Source of the DNA: Xestospongia muta
Taxonomy: Eukaryota; Porifera; Demospongiae; Haplosclerida; Petrosiidae
Length of the DNA stretch: 64,000 nt
Assembly: GCA_963693285.1 (NCBI GenBank)
Contig: OY848927.1
Location: 5,942,643-6,006,642, forward strand
Reading direction: 5' to 3'
Shown here: positions 53,820 to 64,000 of the stretch, piece by piece
Layout: every line of letters starts with the position of its first letter
How positions within the stretch are numbered: position 1 is the stretch's first letter
Notes under the pieces: generated by a model
Told to the model about the DNA's origin: nothing
Seen by the model: the letters and a program-made list of their open reading frames with translations, nothing else
Databases searched by the model: none
Made by a program: the position numbers and the translations under genes

Positions 53820-55340
53820 ATGGACGAATTAGATCCCTTAGTGAAGGGCAAGTTAACGAAGCTGTTTGATTCACTGGACACTGATCAGAGTGGCTATATC
53901 TCATTGACAGAGTTTCAAGAAGCTTGTTCGAGATTATCTTTACAAGTAAGTAAAGAAGATTTACAGCAATTTCTTAACGCTGATGTGAGTGGAGATGAAG
54001 AACTTGACTTTCATGAGTTCTGTTCTTTCTACATTTATCGTTTACGTCGTGTTTTTAACGATATAGATTGTGATGGTAGTGGTCACATCGATGTAGAAGA
54101 ACTGAAACGTGCATTTGATAAATTAGGTTATAAGGTGACAGAGAGAGAAGTGAAAGTGTTGTTAACACAAGTTGACACTGACAAAAGTGGATTCGTTGAT
54201 TTTAAAGAGTTTTGTGATTACTTTGTATCTTTGCCGTCACCTTCAGTGAGGTCAATTATAGAACAATGGGCCTCTGGATTGTCTGTAGACGTGGGGACAG
54301 ATCTAGCTCCGCCTCCTCTCCCTCCCCCTTCAATTGCAGTCTGGAGAGCATTATTAGCAGGGGGTGTGGCTGGGGTTGTTTCAAGAACAGTAACAGCACC
54401 TCTTGAAAAGATAAAGCTGTTAGCACAGGTAAGTTGGAGTTTTAAAGGAATCTGCTTAATTAGTCATTTAGACTAGTTCTTCAGGATCTATACGACTTTT
54501 ACCTACTCTAAAATCTGTTGTAAAAACAGAAACATGGACTGGTTTATTTGCTGGTAATGGTGTCAATTGTTTACGAGTGTTACCATTTTCAGCTCTTGTC
54601 TGTCTGGCATACTCCAATATGGCCAAAGTAAGACCAGATCAGAATACTTATAAATTTGGTATAGCATTTTCCATTAGATAGTTCAGGGACAGCTCCACTT
54701 TGGAGGATGGGTGCAGGAGCAATGGCTGGTGTGTTTGCAACAATTTTGACTCATCCAATAGATGTAGTACGTGCACAGTTAACAGTCCAAACCAGTACAA
54801 CTAAAGGTGACCTCATTATTGTAATAGTGTGCCATTATTATCTCATACAGGGTTGCTACCAGGTTTGAAGAACCTCTACCAACAAGAGAGACTACGTGGC
54901 CTTTATCGAGGTCTTGGACCGACATTATTATCAATAGCACCATTTATGGCTATACAACAGTCTACCTATGATGTATTAAAGCACCAAGCCTCTCTTTACG
55001 AACTGCAGTCATCTCCTCTGTTGTTTCTGACTTGTGGCAGCATTGCTGGAGCTAGTGCACAAACTGTGAGCTGTGTACAATTTAATGTGTTAATCTTGTG
55101 ATCTTAAATTGTTAATGTGATTTTAGTGTGATTTTATTGTGTGTGTAGGTTATTTATCCACTAGATGTAATAAGAAGACGACTTCAGGTTCACGGCAGTC
55201 GACAGGTCTTGTCTCTTGTGCAAAGTTTGTCAACTAAACAGTTGTTTGCTGGACTATCAGCGACTTATCTAAAAGTGATGCCTTCAGCTGCTATTAGTTT
55301 ACTAGTGAGAGATGCTATATTAGGAAGACTTAACAAATAA
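53820..55340 (+). CDS. SLC25A24: Calcium-regulated mitochondrial ATP-Mg/phosphate carrier (SCaMC, SLC25A23/24/25-like)
   Basis: About five exons; the first (53820-54428) is long. Four EF-hands: DTDQSGYISLTE (20-31), DVSGDEELDFHE (55-66), DCDGSGHIDVEE (83-94), DTDKSGFVDFKE (119-130). Then come three mitochondrial-carrier repeats with signatures TAPLEKIKLLAQ, THPIDVVRAQL and IYPLDVIRRRLQ. This EF-hand plus carrier fusion is the SCaMC architecture, which swaps ATP-Mg for phosphate across the inner membrane under calcium control. The length matches the family. Which SCaMC paralogue is not resolved, so the symbol is approximate. Its stop is only 12 bp from the convergent stop of the aldo-keto reductase. 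Confidence 0.9.
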
Positions 55341-55352
55341 ATAGTCATCATT

Positions 55353-56430
55353 TTAAGGTTTCCAAATTGACTCAATGACATTCCAACTTGTTACATCATT
55401 ACGATTCCATCCATTCTAGAAACAAAACAATAATAAAATATTGTCATATTTACACATTTTATTTACCATAGATTTCATGTCATCTTCAGATATTTCAAAG
55501 TCAAACACACTAGCATTCTCTTCAATTCTCTTCTTATTACTGCTTTTAGGAATACAAATATATCCTCGTTGTAAGGACCAACGAATTAAAATTTGAGCTG
55601 AAGTTTTACCATATCTAAAAGTGATGACTATTACACATTGCACCACACACACAGTCACAAAATATTGGACTTACTTTTTGGCCATCTCTACAAGCTGTGG
55701 ATCATTAAGATATTTTCCTTTAGTTAATGGAGAATAAGCCTGTAAAACAATATCTTGTGATTGACAATATGATACCAACTCTTCACGGGTTAAAAATGGA
55801 CTAAGTTCAACTTGATTCACTACACAATTAATGGATGTATACACAAGAATGGACACATACTGAACTAACCAACAGGTTTAGTATCAGGTCTAGCTTCTAA
55901 TAATTTCTCTAAATGATGAATATTAAAATTAGACACACCCACTGACCTGTACAATAATTATACAAGTGCTCAAATTGAGTAAACTATACTTAATAAATCC
56001 TTGTTTCTGTAACTCAATAAGAGTGTCCCATGTCTCCAACACTTTGCCACCAGATGGTGAATGTATTAAATATAGATCAACATAGTCCAAACCTAACCTG
56101 TATAAAGATGCATAGGAAATAGCCTTCATTAACATACCGTGTTAAACTTGATTGAAAGGCTTTCATTGTACTCTCTCGACCATGTTCAGTGTACCATAAT
56201 TTTGTTGTGACATATAATTGATCACGTGATAGGCCACAACTCTTAACAACCTTACCAACGTCTTCTTCATTGTCGTAGAATGCAGCAGTATCTAACATCC
56301 GATAGCCATACTTGACAGCATAAAGACCAGCCTTTTCTGCTTCATCTTTCTCTGCAAGAAATAACCCCAGTCCAAAAATAGGTATTGAGTTGCCATCCTT
56401 TAATAAAATACGACTAGACAATGAGGCCAT
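55353..56430 (-). CDS. Aldo-keto reductase
   Basis: Five or six short exons. Start at 56430 ([20 protein letters not shown]). The catalytic tetrad is visible: D47 in [12 protein letters not shown]52, K77 in [10 protein letters not shown], and His in [24 protein letters not shown] sequence ([16 protein letters not shown]) and [19 protein letters not shown] bind NADP. The C-terminus ends [10 protein letters not shown]. This is the prokaryote-like small AKR group (AKR5-type 2,5-diketogluconate/prostaglandin F synthase-like) used in carbonyl reduction; the substrate is not predictable. It is divergent from CDCA7 with 51 bp between the ATGs, and its 3' end abuts SCaMC. Confidence 0.88.
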
Positions 56431-56481
56431 ATTAATCAACCCTAATAAAATCTATGACTCTTTTAATTATAATGAATATTT
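56431..56481. promoter_or_regulatory. 51-bp divergent gap between AKR and CDCA7 starts
   Basis: Both 5' UTRs and any shared promoter must fit here or reach into the coding regions. AT-rich; no motif that I can defend. Confidence 0.4.
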
Positions 56482-57652
56482 ATGACTGATTATAATTCAA
56501 ACGATCTGAGCATGCTCTGTTCATTCCCTCCAGAAGTAATGGAGCTTGTAGAAGAGTGTGTGAATAATAAAGGTTTGAGTGACTATGAACTTAAACGATT
56601 GGAAAGAATACAAGAGAATAAAAAATTGGTACAATAATTTATATTTTATTAATTTACATTATAATTTGTATTAATTTTAGATAGAACAGTTATTTCCAGA
56701 TGGTACAACCTTAGAGCCTCCATTACTGAGAAATTCTAAAGTAATGTAATACAATTTATAATTTTTCTATTTTATTTATTAACAGGAAAGGACACCATCC
56801 AAAGTTCAATGTAGTCCATCATCACGTCGTCAACTCAAGTATACAGTAGTAAGACGTAGTCATCGCATTGCACAACACAGCGACTATTATGATGGACCAC
56901 TTACTAGAGCTATGAAAAATAGATTAGATAATGGAGACAAATTAATGGATGGACTTGAAGATGAACAGGAAGTTCGGCGCATTGTCTATACTCCTCGAAA
57001 GGTACAATGTATTGTCATAATACTCTATTGACATATTATATTAGCGTAAATATACTGCTATAGAAGACTCTTTGCCAATTGAACTAGATGGACAACCTGG
57101 TATTGAAATAAAGTTTGTAAAGAGAGTCGTTGATTCTACAAAACATAAAGTATATGATCGTATCAATGTAAGTCAATGTGTTTGGTATGAATAATTCATG
57201 TGTTTGTTTAGGGAACAACTTGTCATCAATGTAGACAAAAAACTAAAGACCAGAAAACAATTTGTCATAATAAACATTGTAATGGAGTCCGTGGACAAGT
57301 AAGCAGAAAAGGTGTGGTCTAATTATAATGTATCTTGAATAGTTTTGTGGTCCCTGTCTGAAGAACAGGTATGGTGAAGATATACGAGAGAAACTGGTTG
57401 ATCCAGTAAGTCTAGAGTTTAGGTTTAATTATTTTATTGCTATATATTAGACATGGGTGTGCCCTCCATGTCGTGGAAAGTGTAACTGTAGTTTTTGTCT
57501 GCCTAAAAAAGGCTGTCCACCCACGGGTATAATGATACATATTGCTAAAGAGGCCGGCTATGACAGTGTTCAGGAATACCTTGAAAGGTATAAGTAATAA
57601 TTGATGTTAAAAATATTTTTGATATTTTCTTAGGTCTAATTATGAATATTAA
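56482..57652 (+). CDS. CDCA7: CDCA7-type zinc-finger protein
   Basis: About seven exons. Start at 56482 ([18 protein letters not shown]). A basic, Arg-rich middle ([18 protein letters not shown]) is followed by the CDCA7 zinc domain: [65 protein letters not shown], then a C-terminal [19 protein letters not shown]. The cysteine spacing is that of the family. In vertebrates CDCA7 recruits the HELLS remodeller to hemimethylated DNA and supports maintenance CpG methylation. That fits the CpG-decay changes seen in pseudogenes of this window, though the link is inference. It converges with C2orf76, 22 bp between stops. Confidence 0.93.
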
Positions 57653-57674
57653 TTATTTATCAGTAAAACCTTGG

Positions 57675-58279
57675 TTACCATAACAACTGTGGATTAGCTT
57701 TGTATCTTTCAAAGTCACTTTTGTTATAATAAGATAATTCTGTCTCGTTTCCTAACATGGTATTGGTGACATTTTAATTAGCATGGGTGTGGCTTACTAA
57801 TATTAGCTTGTAGTAATGTATGTGATGGATTTAAAACCCATTCATCGTGATCTAATGTAATAGCTGTGTCATTAGTCTGGGGGTGGAGCTAATCATGACA
57901 TGTAGAACCTTATTTCACTAACCTTAGCTCCATGAGGATACGAGTTTATCTTCATACAATCTATTAGAGTATAATTTGTAAAACACTATAGAGAAGACAA
58001 TTACCATAACAATGCTTCTTAAATGGTGGAGGTAGGTTGGGTGCAGTCTTTATATCTACATATCAATAGTAGTCATCTTTTACAAACATATTGACATACC
58101 TTGATCTATATGTCTCATTAATTGTTGAACAGTACAATGTGGATCTACTTTTAAAACGAGAAATCTGATATTTCGATATTCAAAGGAACGTATTAAACGT
58201 ACAGTTACTAAATAATAACTTCAAATATCAACACAAAAAGGATCAATTCCTTACATGTCCAAGGTTCTGGTTCACTCAT
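57675..58279 (-). CDS. C2orf76/UPF0538 family protein
   Basis: Four exons. Start at 58279 (MSEPEPWT). Splicing gives TVRLIRSFEYRNIRFLVLK, VDPHCTVQQLMRHIDQD, IKTAPNLPPPFKKH, and a last exon with a C-terminus ending DFERYKANPQLLW. TVRLIRSFE, NLPPPF and the YKANP...W end match the UPF0538 family (human C2orf76), whose function is unknown. The length (about 120-130 residues) is typical. It lies head-to-tail upstream of CDCA7's end, with 22 bp between stop codons. Confidence 0.85.
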
Positions 58280-58476
58280 GTCAGCAGTAGGTGGAGTAAT
58301 GGGTGTGGCCTCTCACATAGGCGTGGCGTATATTATAATACAATATTTAACTATTAATAAAAATTATATTTCTGTTTGCTATATTAATATGAAACACAAG
58401 TCTTGAAAAAACATAACAGTTGCAATAAAAGTTGACATATCATTGCTAATAATACAGATTTATAATATCTTGTACA

Positions 58477-60219
<1,743 letters not shown>

Positions 60220-60488
60220 TATGGAACTTGCTCAAAGAAATTTAAAAATCACTATATTGGTTGCTGAGCAACAGTTTGTCTCGAGTGAAAGCGTGTTATT
60301 GACCTCAAAAATAAGGCAAATGCCTTCTTCTAAGGTAATATCAGAGACAGAGGCGAGGAAGGTCAGTGGACCTTCTACTAACACCTTTTCTTTAATGTTT
60401 ATTTTTGACAGCTTCCACTTTTGAAATTTCCCGCTTAAAATAGGCGGAGTCTTTTATAAATCTTTAACCCTTTAAAGATTGACGTGAA
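60220..60488. promoter_or_regulatory. Divergent promoter of cyclin A and the alcohol dehydrogenase
   Basis: 269 bp between opposite start codons. A short open frame (60221-60424) shows no conserved feature and I do not call it. TTTCCCGCTTAAA at about 60425-60437 resembles an E2F site (TTTCCCGC), which fits S-phase control of cyclin A; this is by eye. Confidence 0.45.
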
Positions 60489-62069
60489 ATGGAGACAATA
60501 CCTTCTTCAATGCAAAGTGTAATCTGCTATAGTCCAAGTCAGTGTTGTTAATAAGACTATTTTCTAATATTCTTATTTTAGGAGATTTTAGATTAGAGCA
60601 TATACCTGTACCTGATGTTGGTGATGAGGAAGTCTTAATCCGAGTGTTAGCTGTTGGTATCTGTGCTGGAGATGCCAAAAGATATCATGGTGCTCCTTAC
60701 TTTTGGGAAGGTAAGAAAGCATTTAAGAGAGTTTTAATTTATTGTCAAGACAAGGACGTGATGGAAAACCTCCATTTGTTGAGGCACCTGTTATATTGGG
60801 ACATGAATTTATTGGAGAGGTAGTAATGCTTGGACCAGGTTCAATATAGCAATCATTTACATATAATTATACTTCAATTAATATAGGAGCTCAGACAAAG
60901 TACAATTTGGCCATAGGAGATTTGGCAGTGTCTGAAAATATTGTCCCCTGTTGGAAATGTTCAAATTGTATTGCAGGAAAATACAACTTGTGTTAGTAAA
61001 AGTTATTATTAAATTGAGTACATTTCTGTGCATTTTTAGGTTTACCACATGATATTTATGGTGCTCATCAACGTTCTCAAGGTATGATATACTAAAGTGA
61101 TTTTCTATTCATTTGTTTACTAGGTGCTATGGCACAGTATATGAAGTTTCCCAAAGGAGCTCTTAATCACAAAGTAATTGCCTGATCATTGTAGGGGCAC
61201 TAACTTTCTTTAGGTCCCTAAAAGTATTCCTCCTTGGAAAGGAGCTTTTATAGAGCCTTTAGCTTGTTCAGTACATGCAGTAAACTTAGCTGATATACAA
61301 TGCAATGATGTTGTTGTTATTTCTGGTTGTGGAGCCCTTGGTATTGGAATGGTAGCTGCTGCTAAACTCAAATCTCCTAAGATGTTAATTGCATTGGACC
61401 TCTTTGATTGGAAAGTATTAAAACAATGAAATGATTATATATTGTGTATGTGTGTATAGACTGAAGTAGCTAAAGAGTGTGGTGCTAACTTTGTCTTTAA
61501 TCCTACACAATGTAATGTTGTACAAGAAGTCTTAGCTTTAACTGACAAGACAGGCTGTACTATATATATTGAAGCAACTGGTAATCCTGCATCTGTTAAA
61601 CAAGGGTTAGTTACTATAGAAGGTAATAGTGTCTACAGAAATGTATTAGTTTAGATATGTTATGTCATGGTGGAACATTCATTGAGTTTGGTGTCTTTGG
61701 TCGTGAAACATCAATTGATTGGGGTATTATATCAATAAAAGGCAAGATATGAAAACTATAATAATAATTATTACTTTATATCTTATGACAGAAATCACTG
61801 TGAAAGGTGGACATTTGAGTATGTTTGATGTATATATTAAATTAGTTACTATATTATATTATTAGGTCCGAACACATATCCACAAGCTATTTCTATGATA
61901 GAAAATAACCAGATACCACTGGAGGTAATATCATTACATCATTATGACATTGTTTATCTTATGTTAATAGCGTATTATCACACATCAATTACCAATGACA
62001 AAACTATTAGAAGGAATCGAGTTAGTATATCGTGGTGATGTCTCAATTAAGGTTGTATTAATACCATGA
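60489..62069 (+). CDS. Zinc-dependent medium-chain alcohol/polyol dehydrogenase
   Basis: About 10-12 exons. The start METIPSSMQSVICYSP at 60489 joins the next exon (DFRLEHIPVPDVGDEEVLIR) after a short intron. Landmarks: VGICAGDAKRYHG, APVILGHEFIGEVV (catalytic zinc region), the structural zinc run CWKCSNCIAGKYNLC, IEPLACSVHAV, and the Rossmann motif ISGCGALGIGMVAAAKL. Then CHGGTFIEFGVFG and an end ISIKVVLIP. Family: MDR with zinc, close to sorbitol/erythritol/threonine dehydrogenases; the substrate is uncertain. Both zinc sites look intact. Confidence 0.88.
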
Positions 62070-62132
62070 CAGTACAATAGATTGTATGTATAGAAAAGTG
62101 ATTTAGAGTTACAAAGATTGTGTTTAGTCAGT

Positions 62133-64000
62133 TTAGCGTTTTCCTTTGGCTACAAGATTAATCAAATTGTCAAGTTTCTGTTCAATAGTTTGTAGTCGTC
62201 CATTTAGACTATCTGTTGTATTACTCATCCAATATTCAGTGATAGTATCTAATCTATAAGGAAATGAATTGATTAGTTTCATTGTCAAATAATTACTTTT
62301 TTTCCAGTTGTGTTAATCGAGTTTCTACAGTTGAATTACATGCTATAGTTAATATTTGAAACAAGAGACTAATCTGAAAATGATATTCATACCTCTTTTA
62401 TTAGTTTTGCAATGTTTGTTAATTAATAGGGGCTCATCCCAACGATTAGCTGTATCATGTCTCCATGTTCTGACCTATAATATTGAAACTAATAGTAATG
62501 GTAGTCTAGTTATGATACAATACCCATAAAAATAGACAGCTTCTCTTTAATTCTTGAATTGTCAGGGATAGTGAGGATAGATTGGCCTACATTTAATAAG
62601 TTTAGTGTAGGAGAGAATCATTAGCTAACCTCAATTATTTTGTGATAGATTGCTTCTTTTTGATGTGGAGGGTATGTGGTAGGCCCTCCACTAACACACA
62701 GTTCAATATGTGTGGACAACATTGTTTGTGTCCATGTCACATTGAGAGTGACATTGTCAGATGTGATATTAACAAGTACACGAGGTGGTATAATACAAGT
62801 CTTTGGATGTGGTAGAAGACGCCAAAAGTACTTTGGGTTTTTAATGGGTGTTAACTAGATCATTGTTGATGTTTAATTCAGTGATACTAACTGTCTTACC
62901 ATTAGTTGAATAGGTTCTTTTATTGGGTCATCTACTCTTACACTGTAACTTTGCGATTGAGTAGTCTAATGAAAAGTAATGTTCTAGACTTATATTGAAT
63001 GTAGACACTCACAGCATAAAGTTTAGTTTTATTTAATCCAATTTGTTTTATTTGAAATTCTTGTATTGTCTTTTGCCATGTGTAATTATTAGCTATAGTC
63101 CAGTTCATGCTGATATCTAAAGACCTATTACTACTCCCTTGTAGAACAGAACAATTAAGTTCTAAATGAGGTGCTGACCCTATCACTATTTAGTAGGTCA
63201 ATAGAGTATTATTGAGTGTATAACAGACTCACATTTTGGGTTCATGGCTATTTGTGCGCCTATATTATTATTGGAAGGATAGCTCATGATCTACAGAACA
63301 TTGATAATGTGACACACTCATATAATGAAAGAACATACTTTTAAATGATATTCACAGCCAAACCTTGGAAAATTTGTTGGTTGATTAGCTTGAATTACCA
63401 AAGAAGTATTACTCTGATAGTAAACATAATCACATAACTAAGATATATAGTGTCATGTTACCTGTGAAATGTCAAATGAATATAATTGATATTTACCACC
63501 ACACTCTGGTTTGGCTGATAACACATGTAAACTATAGGAACTAAGAAACTCATGTCCTAATATGTAGAATAATAATTAGTGGGAGCAATAAACATGTGAT
63601 CTTAAGGAATAACAACAATTAACCTTGTGGTTTTTCCCACGAAACAAAGATAATTGCATAACCAAGATAACCAGATCGAGTGTCTTCTTGATATTGTAGA
63701 CTAATTTGATTTGCATTTACTTGAGATGGATATTGATTGCCTGTAAATATTTTTAAAATATTCTATCAATGTCAACATTAGGAGGAGTATCAACTCTAAT
63801 AATATCAACATAGACTTTAAAGAAATTCAATACTACATGCTAATTGCTTCTACTTTGACAGCAGTTATATAATACAAATATCATTACCAGTACCCATACA
63901 AACTAAGTCTGACCTTTATACACACACAATATAGCTTGCGGAGAATACTCTGAATGATTAGAATATGTGACAATAGCCACAGACACTTGTATTTCACGGC
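62133..64000 (-). CDS. Secreted or surface glycoprotein with fibronectin-III-like stretches, 5' end off the window
   Basis: Multi-exon; the stop is at 62133-62135 and the 5' end lies to the right. Exon pieces read (N to C): VSVAIVTYSNHSEYSPQA, VNANQISLQYQEDTRSGY, GYAIIFVSWEKPQGHEF, CGGKYQLYSFDISQ, QANQPTNFPRFGCEYHL, NRSLDISMNWTIANNYTW, VTLNVTWTQ, FYFYG, RTWRHDTANRWDEP, and a C-terminal short coiled coil (SLNGRLQTIEQKLDNLINL) ending AKGKR. Repeated IxxxW and YxxYAI patterns suggest FNIII or similar beta-sandwich domains, with many NxS/T sites. I do not recognise the family and see no membrane helix in the visible part. It converges with the dehydrogenase, 63 bp between stops. Confidence 0.6.

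Noticed and set aside
60221..60424. 67-residue open frame divergent to cyclin A
   Set aside because: No recognisable features and it lies in the likely shared promoter.

Overview
The window looks like nuclear DNA of a compact, AT-rich animal genome, most likely a sponge (demosponge-like). The gene set is metazoan: a testis-specific-kinase type gene, TMEM45, GPR155/LYCHOS, PLXDC, PACT-domain centrosome scaffold, CDCA7, cyclin A, SCaMC carrier, VPS50, ABITRAM and C2orf76. Multi-exon genes have many introns, mostly about 45-60 bp, and intergenic gaps are often 10-150 bp. The phylum is an inference from gene content and compactness, not proven.

Layout. 1-3750: 5' end of SKP1 (minus) divergent from a multi-exon protein kinase with a long unrecognised N-terminus. 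4.3-8.2 kb: three intronless genes (TSSK-like kinase, sulfatase, heparan-sulfate-type sulfotransferase). 8.4-12.3 kb: a tight minus-strand trio (small membrane protein, NSUN6, PIP4K) in which the first two coding regions nearly abut or overlap. 12.4-23.4 kb: a tandem array of five intronless GT61 glycosyltransferases plus one truncated copy, with a non-LTR reverse-transcriptase relic. 23.4-28.9 kb: VPS50 and ABITRAM, divergent. 29-32.8 kb: two TMEM45 genes and two TMEM45 relics. 32.86-40.7 kb: a tandem segmental duplication containing GPR155 and the 3' end of a PACT-domain gene. 40-49.5 kb: that PACT gene and, upstream of it, a second coiled-coil gene with an AKAP9/pericentrin-like N-terminus. 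49.6-64 kb: PPM1H-like phosphatase, PLXDC, SCaMC, aldo-keto reductase, CDCA7, C2orf76, cyclin A, a zinc alcohol dehydrogenase, and an incomplete gene with fibronectin-III-like stretches.

Themes. The 5-23 kb stretch is enriched in Golgi or secretory enzymes acting on glycans (sulfatase, sulfotransferase, GT61 array). The 32-49 kb stretch shows recent structural change: a clean duplication with one-base junction homology, a duplicate gene without its promoter, an orphan PACT fragment decaying at CpG sites, a 468-bp length difference that splicing could remove, and a scaffold apparently divided into two genes. Strand order alternates, so many neighbours share very short divergent promoters or have 3' ends only 12-80 bp apart. 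I recognised no tRNA, rRNA or CRISPR array, but RNA genes were not searched systematically.
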